NCBI RefSeq assembly: GCF_025210595.1
Contig: NZ_JAOARH010000117.1
Location: forward strand, 1 to 36,048
Direction: 5' to 3'
Length of the DNA stretch: 36,048 bases
Origin: Winogradskyella sp.
Lineage (GTDB): Bacteria; Bacteroidota; Bacteroidia; Flavobacteriales; Flavobacteriaceae
The notes under the pieces are model-generated. The model ran no database searches. It saw nothing but the letters and a program-made list of their open reading frames with translations, and was not told the origin of the DNA. Shown here in pieces: positions 15,308 to 23,154 of the stretch. Position 1 is the first letter of the stretch, and the number at the start of each line of letters is the position of its first letter. Position numbers and translations under genes: made by a program.

Positions 15308-16435
15308 TTAAGCAGAGCAACCTGCCATTGTTGTAATCTTAATTGCCTCTGTTGCTGGTAGGTTTTTATTTCTACTTACAACTTGCTGAACAACATCTTT
15401 TGTTAATTCTTCAAAAGCTTTTTCTGTTTGTGTTTCTGTTTGAAGCGCTGCAGGTCTTCCAACATCTCCTGCTTCTCTAATACTTTGCACCAAAGGTATT
15501 TCACCTAAGAAAGGAACATCTAAATCTTCAGCTAAATGTTTTGCCCCTTCTTGTCCAAAAATATAGTATTTATTTTCTGGCAATTCTGCTGGTGTAAAAT
15601 AAGCCATATTCTCTACAATACCTAATACAGGAACATTAATACTCTCTTGTTGAAACATAGCCACTCCTTTTTTAGCATCTGCTAAAGCTACATTTTGAGG
15701 TGTACTAACCACAACAGAACCTGTTATTGGCATAGCTTGCATAATACTTAAATGAATATCGCCTGTTCCTGGTGGCAAATCAAGCAAAAGAAAATCTAAC
15801 TCTCCCCAAGCAGCATCAAAAATCATTTGATTTAATGCTTTTGCTGCCATTGGTCCTCTCCAAATAACTGCTTGATCTGGTTTTGTAAAAAAGCCTATAG
15901 ACAACACTTTAACACCATAATTTTCGACAGGCTTCATTTTAGACTTACCATCAATGTTAACAGATAATGGTCGCTCATTAGCTACATCAAACATTATTGG
16001 AATAGATGGGCCATATATATCTGCATCTAAAACACCAACTTTAAAACCCATTTTTGCTAAAGTTACTGCCATATTAGCTGTAACAGTTGACTTCCCAACT
16101 CCGCCTTTACCAGAGGCTACAGCAACTATATTTTGAATTCCTGGAATTGGCTTCCCTTTTATTTCGTTTGTATTGGGTTTTGCAGGAGCTTCTACTTTTA
16201 CATTCACTTTAATTTTTGCCTTTTCATACACCAATTTATGAATGGTTTGTAGAATCTCTACTTCGGTTTTTTTCTTTGCCTGAAGACTTGGGTTTTTAAT
16301 TGTAATATCTACAATAACCTCATCTGCAAAAGTTACAACATTAGTTACCGCACCACTATCTACCATATTTTCTCCTTCACCTGGAGCTGTAATGGTTTTA
16401 AGTGCATTTAATATATCTTGTTTATTTAACTTCAT
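15308..16435 (-). CDS. Mrp/ApbC-family P-loop ATPase, Fe-S cluster carrier
   Basis: This 375-residue protein has an N-terminal MIP18 (DUF59) domain (about 1-85) and a ParA/MinD-like ATPase domain with deviant Walker A GKGGVGKS (109-116), a DADIYGPSIP segment and LLDLPPGTGD. The family carries [4Fe-4S] clusters to apoproteins. In many members a CxxC follows ENM..., bridging the dimer; here that region reads ENMAYFTPAELPENKYYIFG and has no cysteine. One cysteine lies at the extreme C-terminus (GCSA, C373). nfu follows by 12 bases. An exact -7 box lies about 130 bases upstream, giving an unusually long leader. Confidence 0.93.
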   Translation of the reverse strand: MKLNKQDILNALKTITAPGEGENMVDSGAVTNVVTFADEVIVDITIKNPSLQAKKKTEVEILQTIHKLVYEKAKIKVNVKVEAPAKPNTNEIKGKPIPGIQNIVAVASGKGGVGKSTVTANMAVTLAKMGFKVGVLDADIYGPSIPIMFDVANERPLSVNIDGKSKMKPVENYGVKVLSIGFFTKPDQAVIWRGPMAAKALNQMIFDAAWGELDFLLLDLPPGTGDIHLSIMQAMPITGSVVVSTPQNVALADAKKGVAMFQQESINVPVLGIVENMAYFTPAELPENKYYIFGQEGAKHLAEDLDVPFLGEIPLVQSIREAGDVGRPAALQTETQTEKAFEELTKDVVQQVVSRNKNLPATEAIKITTMAGCSA

Positions 16436-16566
16436 AATTTTAAATTAGAAAACGCTTTAGAATTAAAATAGATTTTTACGCTATTTCTAAAGGCATTTTT
16501 GAGTTGATTAAAGCAATTTAAAAACACTTTAATCTGATATAATATTTATCTGAATTAATCTAAATG

Positions 16567-16574
16567 CAAAGATA
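16567..16574 (-). promoter_or_regulatory. -7 box of mrp-nfu
   Basis: CAAAGATA reads TATCTTTG on the minus strand, an exact match. The predicted start near 16562 gives a 127-base leader. Two copies of AAGACAGAAG (16582-16591 and 16603-16612), 21 bases apart, lie just upstream, at about -20 to -50. Confidence 0.6.
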
Positions 16575-16690
16575 ATCAATAAAGACAGAAGATAGAAGTA
16601 CCAAGACAGAAGTTATTTATGGCATCATTAATGAAATCAATCTATAAGTTATAAGCAATAATTCCTAATTAAAACAAGACAAAAACTACA

Positions 16691-17020
16691 CTATAATTCC
16701 TTAGCAGGATCCCAAAACACAGCTGCAAAATTCTGAATCTGGTTTTCTACGACTTCAACCCCTTCATTTTCTAGTAATTGCTGCATTAGATTAGTACCAT
16801 CAAAATGATGCTTACCTGTTAAGAGTCCCTTTCTGTTAACCACACGATGCGCTGGCACATCTTTATCTCCAGAATTATTCATAGCATAACCAACAATACG
16901 CGCACTTTTTGCTGCACCTAAATATTTTGCTATTGCTCCATAACTCGTAACTTTACCATAAGGAATTAGCCTAGCTACTTCATATACTTTTTCAAAAAAA
17001 CCAAGCGTTTCAGGTTTCAT
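16691..17020 (-). CDS. Alkyltransferase-like protein (MGMT fold without the acceptor cysteine)
   Basis: This 109-residue protein has the DNA-binding fold of O6-alkylguanine-DNA alkyltransferases: IPYGKVTSYGAIAKYLG (recognition helix, Y27), ARIVGYAMNN (R41, the arginine finger) and VPAHRVVNRKG. The reactive PCHR motif reads P56-A57-H58-R59, so it cannot accept alkyl groups. This is the hallmark of ATL proteins, which bind alkylated guanine, flip it out and recruit nucleotide excision repair; a Thermus ATL also has alanine here. ATG at 17020 overlaps the lysE stop by one base (TAATG). The ATL group is the natural assignment, not a damaged ogt, because all other contacts are kept. Confidence 0.9.
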   Translation of the reverse strand: MKPETLGFFEKVYEVARLIPYGKVTSYGAIAKYLGAAKSARIVGYAMNNSGDKDVPAHRVVNRKGLLTGKHHFDGTNLMQQLLENEGVEVVENQIQNFAAVFWDPAKEL

Positions 17021-17649
17021 TAGAGTTCTCTTAGAATATTAATAAAAGTAATTAAAGCTACAATACCTGTAATGATCCCTATACTGTAATTCATACTTTT
17101 TTGAGAGGTGAAGTTTCTGTCTTTAATCTTATCGAAAAAGAAAATATAGAAGTACAACATTACAAAAGTTCCCATTGCAGCACCTGTAACATACGTTATT
17201 ATGGTTGTTCTTTCAAAATCCATCCATCCAAATGATGCCAAAGTAATGGTCATATAAGCTTGGTAAGGAATAGGAAAAACATTAAGAGCAGACAAAAACA
17301 TACCGTGAAAAAAACGGCTGCGCTTACTTCTAACATCTGTCTCAACTTTTTTTTCTTCTTGATTTTTGGCAATGACCAAAAAATAAATGGTAATAAGTAC
17401 AAAAATTATAAAAGCTACGCGCTGTAGTATCTCAACAATATCTGATCTGTTAGATAAATATCTAGCAAAAATTGCTGCAACATAAGTTTGAATAAAAACT
17501 ATTAAACACACGCCAGAAGAGAAGGTAATGCCACGACCTGGACCTTCCTTTAAACTTATCTTTGCTGCTGTCATATTTAACAAACCTGGCGGAATAACAC
17601 CAATAAGCGCTGCAAAAAGCCCTAAAAAGAAAACAACTGTAATATTCAA
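17020..17649 (-). CDS. LysE-family transporter
   Basis: This 209-residue membrane protein has about six hydrophobic segments. Its first helix carries IGVIPPGLLNMTAAKISLKEG, the LysE/RhtB family signature with the PPG turn. Family members export amino acids or related small molecules; the substrate here cannot be told. The start is TTG at 17649, one base after the trmB stop. It fits because the hydrophobic N-terminus begins right there and no ATG is available before the first helix. The downstream ATL gene overlaps by one base, so trmB, this gene and atl form a tightly packed transcript. Confidence 0.85.
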   Translation of the reverse strand: MNITVVFFLGLFAALIGVIPPGLLNMTAAKISLKEGPGRGITFSSGVCLIVFIQTYVAAIFARYLSNRSDIVEILQRVAFIIFVLITIYFLVIAKNQEEKKVETDVRSKRSRFFHGMFLSALNVFPIPYQAYMTITLASFGWMDFERTTIITYVTGAAMGTFVMLYFYIFFFDKIKDRNFTSQKSMNYSIGIITGIVALITFINILREL

Positions 17650-17651
17650 TT

Positions 17652-18326
17652 TTAGCTGATTTTGAATCTAATATACGTAATTGCTTTGTCTTTTTCTAAA
17701 TACTGACGCTCATAAAACGTTTGTATTTGCGTTACTTCTTCTGGACTTCCTTCTAATTTATAAACGTTATGATTGGCATACAATACTTCACAACCTAAAC
17801 CATGAAGCAAGCCAAGTGTATAACCGTGCATAAATTCACTATCTGTTTTTAAGTGCATTAATCCGTTTGGTTTTAAAACTTTTTTATAACGTTCTAAAAA
17901 TTGAAGGTTAGTTAATCTATGTTTCGTTCTCTTATATTTTATCTGTGGATCTGGGAAAGTTATCCATATTTCATCTACTTCGTTCTCCTCAAAAACATAT
18001 TCTATAAGTTCTATTTGTGTTCTAATAAATGCCGCATTACCTATACTTTCTTCAACAGCGGTTTTAGCACCACGCCAAAACCTTGCTCCTTTTATATCTA
18101 CACCTACAAAGTTCTTATTAGGATAACGCTTTGCCAAGCCCACAGTATATTCCCCTTTACCGCAACCCAACTCTAATACTAATGGGTTTTCATTTTTAAA
18201 CACTTCTTTGCGCCATTTACCTTTTAATTTATATGCACCATCAATTAATTCTTCTCTCGATGGCTGAAACACATTATCAAAAGTTTCATTTTCTTTAAAT
18301 CGTTTGAGTTTATTTTTACTTCCCAC
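17652..18326 (-). CDS. trmB: tRNA (guanine-N7-)-methyltransferase
   Basis: This 224-residue SAM-dependent enzyme makes m7G46 in the variable loop of tRNAs. The SAM-binding loop is ELGCGKGEY (52-60), followed by NFVGVDIKGARFWRGAKTA and the TrmB signature WITFPDPQIKYKRTKHRLT (121-139). It starts with GTG at 18326; no ATG lies in frame close by and the KLKRFKEN beginning is typical. It heads a minus-strand unit with the LysE-like and ATL genes, and is divergent from the glycosyltransferase gene. Confidence 0.95.
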   Translation of the reverse strand: MGSKNKLKRFKENETFDNVFQPSREELIDGAYKLKGKWRKEVFKNENPLVLELGCGKGEYTVGLAKRYPNKNFVGVDIKGARFWRGAKTAVEESIGNAAFIRTQIELIEYVFEENEVDEIWITFPDPQIKYKRTKHRLTNLQFLERYKKVLKPNGLMHLKTDSEFMHGYTLGLLHGLGCEVLYANHNVYKLEGSPEEVTQIQTFYERQYLEKDKAITYIRFKIS

Positions 18327-18376
18327 GTTTTTATACTTATTAATAATTTGGTAAAATTAAGGAAACATTTTAGGTT

Positions 18377-18384
18377 TATATTTG
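18377..18384 (+). promoter_or_regulatory. -7 box of the MurG-like glycosyltransferase gene
   Basis: TATATTTG is an exact -7 match. The predicted start near 18389 lies 24 bases before the CTG at 18413. The nearest TTTG upstream (18347-18350) is 26 bases away, longer than usual. The box argues that translation starts well before the TTG at 18599. Confidence 0.55.
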
Positions 18385-18412
18385 CTTTGATCTGATTTTT
18401 AAAATAAAAACA

Positions 18413-19474
18413 CTGAAACAAACTCTACCTAAAAAACGAATCTTAGTTGCTCCATTAAATTGGGGATTAGGACACGCAACACGATGTATTCCTATAATAA
18501 ATGCATTAATCTCTAGTAATTTTGAACCCGTTATTGCCAGTGATGGTGAGGCATTAAGTTTATTAAAAAAAGAGTTTCCCAAACTACAAGCTTTAGAATT
18601 GCCTTCATACAACATTACATATTCAAAGAAAGCCAATAGTTTCAAATTTAAATTAATTAAAGACTCGCCTAGCTTACTCAAAACCATTAAAAGAGAAAAA
18701 AAAGTCACAGAAAGCCTAGTAAGGACTGAGAATATTTCAGGCATTATTTCCGATAATAGATTTGGCGTAAGAGACAGACATATTCCTTCTGTATTTATTA
18801 CGCATCAATTGCGCGTATTAAGTGGCAATACGACATGGTTAAGCTCTAAATTACATCAAAAAATCATTTCTAAATTTGATGAATGTTGGGTACCAGACCA
18901 CATCGGAATAAAAAATTTGAGTGGTGATTTAGGCCATATCAAAACTTATCAATCTTCTGTAAAATATTTAGGTCCTTTAAGTCGGTTTAACAAACAGAAA
19001 AAAGACAAAAAATATGACCTCCTAGTTGTTTTATCTGGACCTGAACCTCAACGTACTTATCTTGAAATAAAACTTCTAAAAGAATTAGAATCTTATAATG
19101 GTAATGCTTGTTTTGTAAAAGGTGTCATTGAAAAAGAACAATATAAAGCTGAAACAAATACTATTACATCATATAATTTTATGACTAGTGAGGAATTAGA
19201 AAACGCACTAAATGAAAGTGATCTTGTTATAAGTAGATCTGGCTATACTTCTATAATGGATTATGCTAAGCTCGAAAAAAAAGCTTTTTTAATTCCAACT
19301 CCAGGGCAATTTGAACAAGAATATTTAGCAAAGAGATTTGAAAAAGAACAAATAGCACCTACTTGCAAGCAAAAAGACTTTAAAATTGAAATGTTAAACA
19401 ATATTGAAAACTACACTGGATTTAAGTATCTACAATACGACTTAAATTACAAAAATCTATTTCGTCTTTTCTAG
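18413..19474 (+). CDS. MurG-like glycosyltransferase without a standard start codon
   Basis: The frame is open from 18374. Reading from CTG at 18413 gives about 353 residues beginning with the family N-terminus KKRILVAPLNWGLGHATRC, followed by ISDNRFGV, WLSSKLHQKI, LSGPEPQRT, SRSGYTSIMDYAKL and the donor-site loop PTPGQFEQEYLA, all typical of UDP-sugar transferases of the MurG/GT28 type. No ATG, GTG or TTG exists between the upstream stop (18371) and the conserved N-terminus. The first TTG (18599) would cut off about 60 residues, including the GLGHATR loop. Candidates are CTG 18413, ATA 18404 or ATT 18395. Substrate is unknown. The 3' end overlaps the histidine kinase gene by 18 bases, tail to tail. 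Confidence 0.8.
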   Translation: MKQTLPKKRILVAPLNWGLGHATRCIPIINALISSNFEPVIASDGEALSLLKKEFPKLQALELPSYNITYSKKANSFKFKLIKDSPSLLKTIKREKKVTESLVRTENISGIISDNRFGVRDRHIPSVFITHQLRVLSGNTTWLSSKLHQKIISKFDECWVPDHIGIKNLSGDLGHIKTYQSSVKYLGPLSRFNKQKKDKKYDLLVVLSGPEPQRTYLEIKLLKELESYNGNACFVKGVIEKEQYKAETNTITSYNFMTSEELENALNESDLVISRSGYTSIMDYAKLEKKAFLIPTPGQFEQEYLAKRFEKEQIAPTCKQKDFKIEMLNNIENYTGFKYLQYDLNYKNLFRLF

Positions 19475-20500
19475 AGTAAAAGAAAATTCGCTACCAACTC
19501 CCAATTCACTTTCAACATATATTCTTTCTTCGTGTGCTTCTATAATGTGTTTAACGATAGACAATCCTAAACCAGAACCACCTTCTTTTCGAGACCCAGT
19601 CTTACTTACTCTGTAAAAACGCTCAAACAATCTAGGCACATTCTCTTTTTGTATACCTTCGCCATTATCTGTCACTCTAATAATGGCTTTATTTTTAATA
19701 AGATTTTCTATACTAACTTCAGTAGTTCCTTTTTCCCTACCGTATTTAATAGAATTTACAATTAGGTTTGTTAATACTTGCTGAATTCTTTCTTCATCGG
19801 CATATACCATTATAGGATTAGGATACTCAATATCAAATGTTAGTGTAATTTGTTTTTTTGCTGCTTTCATTTCAAAAAGTTCAAAAACATTTTGCACCAA
19901 CTTTACTATATCAAAACTTTCTTTGTTTAGACTCAGATCACCAACTTCTAATTTGGTAATCATATCTAAATCTTTAATAATGTATGTTAATCGCTCTACT
20001 CCTTTACTCGCTCGGTAAAGATATTTATCTCTAATTTTTTCATCTTCAATACCACCATCTAAAAGCGTATCTATATAACCTTGAACAGTAAATAAAGGCG
20101 TTTTAAGCTCGTGAGAAACATTACCAATAAATTCTTTACGATATTCTTCCCTAACCTTTAAAGTTTCTATCTCTAACTTTTTATCTCTTGCATACTTATC
20201 TATTTCCTTTGTTAGAGTTCCCATATCTGTTGTTATGGGCTGTTGTCTTAAACTTGTAGACTCTAAAAGGGTTAGATCATCATATATTTTTTTTACTCTT
20301 CTGTAGATAAAATGCTCAACTCTATACTGTATAATTAAAAAACATAATGAAAAGCATATAATAGGAAAGAATACTACTTGCCAATTAAATGAATGGTAGT
20401 AATATAAAAAAACACTCACAAGGAGTGTTGCAAAAAACGTTACATATAAAGATGTTCTAAGAGCAAATTTATATGATTTTTTTAGTCTTATTCTATACAT
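19457..20500 (-). CDS. Sensor histidine kinase, PhoR-like
   Basis: This 347-residue inner-membrane kinase has two close helices (about 15-34 and 41-58) with only a few residues between them, so no periplasmic sensor domain. A linker follows, then the HisKA domain with GNVSHELKTPL (H130). The ATPase domain has NLIVNSIKYG (N box), DNGEGI and GSGLGLSIV. E. coli PhoR also has a tiny periplasmic loop but adds a PAS domain, which I do not see here, so the signal must be sensed in the membrane or through a partner. ATG follows the response-regulator stop with no gap. No pst or phoU genes are nearby, so a phosphate role is an inference from the pair's type. Confidence 0.9.
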   Translation of the reverse strand: MYRIRLKKSYKFALRTSLYVTFFATLLVSVFLYYYHSFNWQVVFFPIICFSLCFLIIQYRVEHFIYRRVKKIYDDLTLLESTSLRQQPITTDMGTLTKEIDKYARDKKLEIETLKVREEYRKEFIGNVSHELKTPLFTVQGYIDTLLDGGIEDEKIRDKYLYRASKGVERLTYIIKDLDMITKLEVGDLSLNKESFDIVKLVQNVFELFEMKAAKKQITLTFDIEYPNPIMVYADEERIQQVLTNLIVNSIKYGREKGTTEVSIENLIKNKAIIRVTDNGEGIQKENVPRLFERFYRVSKTGSRKEGGSGLGLSIVKHIIEAHEERIYVESELGVGSEFSFTLEKTK

Positions 20501-21184
20501 TTAGTCAACAAACTTGTAACCAACACCTTTCACAGTTTTAAAGGATTTATCACCTATTTTTTCGCGAAGCTTTCTAATATGAACATCAATGGTTCTTCCG
20601 CCTACAACAACTTCATTTCCCCAGACTTTATCTAAGATCTCTTCTCGTTTAAACACTTTACCAGGCTTGGTTGCTAACAAATATAATAATTCAAACTCTT
20701 TTCTAGGTAATAGAATTTCTTCACCTTTTTTAGTGATTTTGTACTCTTCTCTATTGATTATTAGATCTCCTATTTTTAATAATTCACTAGAATTATCTGT
20801 TTCTTTTAGTCGTCTTAATAATGCTTTAACCTTACTAACAAGCACTTTAGGCTTAATTGGCTTTGTGATATAATCATCAGCACCAGCATCAAAACCAGCT
20901 ACCTGAGAATAATCTTCGCCTCGTGCTGTTAAGAAGGTAATAATAGTATTATTGAGTTTAGAGTCCTGACGAATACGCTCACAAGCTTCAACACCATCCA
21001 TCTTAGGCATCATAACGTCTAATATAATTAGGTGTGGTTTGTGCTTTTTAGCTTTTTCAATTGCTTCAACACCATTTTCACCAGTTATAACCTGATATCC
21101 TTCTGAAGATAAATTATAACCTACTATTTCTAAGATATCTGGTTCGTCATCTACCAATAATATCTTAATATCTTTTTTTTTCAC
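20501..21184 (-). CDS. OmpR/PhoB-type response regulator
   Basis: This 227-residue regulator has a receiver domain (VDDEPD with the acidic pair D12 and D13, phosphorylation site D56 in LIILDVMMP, T86, K108 in ITKP) and a C-terminal winged helix of the OmpR/PhoB kind (RKEFELLYLLATKPGKVFKR, then VGGRTIDVHIRKLREKIG). It starts with GTG at 21184 and is directly followed by its kinase gene. A near-match -7 box (TATCTTTA on the minus strand, 21209-21216) sits about 30 bases upstream, as one arm of the inverted repeat AAAGATA-N5-TATCTTT. Confidence 0.93.
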   Translation of the reverse strand: MKKKDIKILLVDDEPDILEIVGYNLSSEGYQVITGENGVEAIEKAKKHKPHLIILDVMMPKMDGVEACERIRQDSKLNNTIITFLTARGEDYSQVAGFDAGADDYITKPIKPKVLVSKVKALLRRLKETDNSSELLKIGDLIINREEYKITKKGEEILLPRKEFELLYLLATKPGKVFKREEILDKVWGNEVVVGGRTIDVHIRKLREKIGDKSFKTVKGVGYKFVD

Positions 21185-21414
21185 TGTTAAGATAATTTTA
21201 AGCTAGCGTAAAGATAAAATATATCTTTTGATGTAAGCATGTAATTAAAATTGATAACAATTATCTAACATTAAAACCACAAACTATTGAAAATGAAAAA
21301 ACTCACACAAGCAATATGTTAACTTATTGTAAAAAAGGATGTTGTTAATAAAAAGCTCTGTAAATACTCACTTATTGTTAGTATATTTACAGCCTAATTT
21401 TTTTTAAACCGATT

Positions 21415-23082
21415 ATGAAAAAACTTTACTTTTTATTTATTGCTTTAATGCTAGGAGCATCTTCTTTTGCTCAGACAACTGTCTTTATCAATGAGCTACA
21501 CTACGACAATGCAGGTGGCGATGTAGATGAAGGTATAGAAATTGCTGGACCTGCTGGTACAGATTTAACAGGATGGACCATTGAGAAATATAACGGATCT
21601 AATGGATCTTCTTACGGTACTGAAAACTTATCAGGTACTATTCCAGATCAAGATAATGGCTATGGTACATTAGGTTTTATTTTTGCAGCAAATACTTTTC
21701 AAAATGGAGCACCAGACGCCATTGCTTTAGTAGATGACATGGGTGCTGTTGTTCAGTTTATAAGCTACGAAGGCTCTTTAACCGCTTCTGGAGGTCCTGC
21801 TGATGGTATGACATCTATTGATATTGGAGTTTCTGAAACTAGTGGCACTCCTATAGGCGAATCTTTACAATTAACAGGAACAGGAGACGTGTACGAAGAA
21901 TTTACTTGGAGTGGTCCTACAACCGAATCATCTGGCATGGTAAATACTGGTCAGTCGTTCTCAACTGTAAATACTGCTAGCTTAACTATAACGTCACCTT
22001 CTGATATGGCTTCTTTCGCACCAGGAACAATGTCTGTAGATGTTGCTTATACTGTTGTAAATGCGCCAGGAACTGCAACTATTAATGTAACTGTTAATGG
22101 CGGAACTCCTGTAACCACTACAGACAATCCATATAATGTTACAACAATGGATGGACAATCTTACACAGTATTAATTGAACTCGTTGATGGTGGCGTATTA
22201 GATTCTGACCAAATAACTTTTAATGTAGAATCTGTAACACAAGTTGCTAATATCGCAGCATTAAGAGCAGGAACTCAAGGTGAATTTTACGAATTAACTG
22301 GTGAAGCTTTATTAACATACCAACAATCTTTCAGAAACCAAAAGTTTATTGAAGATGCAACTGGTGCAATTTTAATTGATGACACAGCTGGAAATATTAC
22401 AACTTCTTACACTATAGGTGATGGTATTACTGGTATCGTTGGTGAACTAGATGAATTTGGCGGTATGATACAATTTAGACCATCAGAAGATTCAGGTGCA
22501 GCTACTTCGACTGGAAACACATTAACACCTCAAGCTGTTTCTTTATCAGATTTAACTAATAACCCTGAAGATTATGAATCAGAACTTGTACAAGTAACAG
22601 GAGTTACTATGGATAACACTACAGCTAACTTTAGTGGTGGTTCTGTTCACAGCATGGATCAAGGCGGCGATATGTTTGATTTTAGATCTACGTTCTTTAG
22701 TGCAGACTATGCAGACCAAGGTGCTGCTGTACCAACTGTACCAACAGACATTACAGGTATTGTTAATGAAAGAAGTGGTAATGCTTATTATTTAACTGCT
22801 AGAGATGCAGCAGATTTTAGTGTTCCTGTATTATCTACAAATAACTTTGAATCGGCTTCATTCTCAATCTACCCTAACCCAACTAACACAGGCTTTGTAA
22901 CAATTACTTCATCTAATAGCGATGTAATGAATGTACAGGTTTTTGATATTCTTGGTAAGCAGGTAAAAAATGAAACTTTAATCAATAATACCTTAAATGT
23001 TTCTTCTTTAAACAAAGGAGTTTACATCTTAAAAATTACTCAAAACAATACTTCTACTACTAAAAAATTAGTTGTTAGATAA
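21415..23082 (+). CDS. Secreted lamin-tail-domain protein with T9SS sorting domain
   Basis: This 555-residue exported protein begins with a Sec signal (cut expected after SSFA, residue 19). An N-terminal lamin-tail-like domain follows (VFINELHYDN, GTDLTGWTIEKYNG), then an immunoglobulin-like stretch (about 185-265, SLTITSPSD...). Next is an OB-fold-like region of the DUF5689/YhcR kind (FYELTGEALLTYQQSFRNQK). The end is a type A T9SS sorting domain from about 480 (FSIYPNPTNTGFVTI, DILGKQVKN, YILKITQNNTSTTKKLVV). It should cross the outer membrane by the type IX system and stay on the surface or be released. Relatives accompany extracellular nucleases, but no nuclease motif is visible here. A strong terminator follows. 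Confidence 0.88.
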   Translation: MKKLYFLFIALMLGASSFAQTTVFINELHYDNAGGDVDEGIEIAGPAGTDLTGWTIEKYNGSNGSSYGTENLSGTIPDQDNGYGTLGFIFAANTFQNGAPDAIALVDDMGAVVQFISYEGSLTASGGPADGMTSIDIGVSETSGTPIGESLQLTGTGDVYEEFTWSGPTTESSGMVNTGQSFSTVNTASLTITSPSDMASFAPGTMSVDVAYTVVNAPGTATINVTVNGGTPVTTTDNPYNVTTMDGQSYTVLIELVDGGVLDSDQITFNVESVTQVANIAALRAGTQGEFYELTGEALLTYQQSFRNQKFIEDATGAILIDDTAGNITTSYTIGDGITGIVGELDEFGGMIQFRPSEDSGAATSTGNTLTPQAVSLSDLTNNPEDYESELVQVTGVTMDNTTANFSGGSVHSMDQGGDMFDFRSTFFSADYADQGAAVPTVPTDITGIVNERSGNAYYLTARDAADFSVPVLSTNNFESASFSIYPNPTNTGFVTITSSNSDVMNVQVFDILGKQVKNETLINNTLNVSSLNKGVYILKITQNNTSTTKKLVVR

Positions 23083-23103
23083 TCATTGTTTTAATTTATA
23101 CCT

Positions 23104-23136
23104 AAAGCGTAGCTACTTTTAGCTACGCTTTTTTAT
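23104..23136 (+). terminator. Intrinsic terminator after the T9SS cargo gene
   Basis: An 11-bp stem AAAGCGTAGCT (23104-23114) / AGCTACGCTTT (23121-23131) with a 6-base loop is followed by a T-run. It ends about 20 bases before the start codon of the next gene. Confidence 0.92.
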
Positions 23137-23154
23137 TTTCTATATTTTTACAAC

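Noticed and set aside
16691-17020. Functional O6-alkylguanine-DNA alkyltransferase
   Set aside because: The acceptor cysteine is alanine (PAHR).
18376-18744. Minus-strand 122-codon open frame over the start of the glycosyltransferase gene
   Set aside because: It is antisense to conserved codons of a real gene and shows no family resemblance.
21293-21322. Nine-codon ORF (MKKLTQAIC) before the T9SS cargo gene
   Set aside because: Too short, has no promoter or attenuator features, and its similarity to the MKKL start of the next gene is what signal-peptide codons give by chance.
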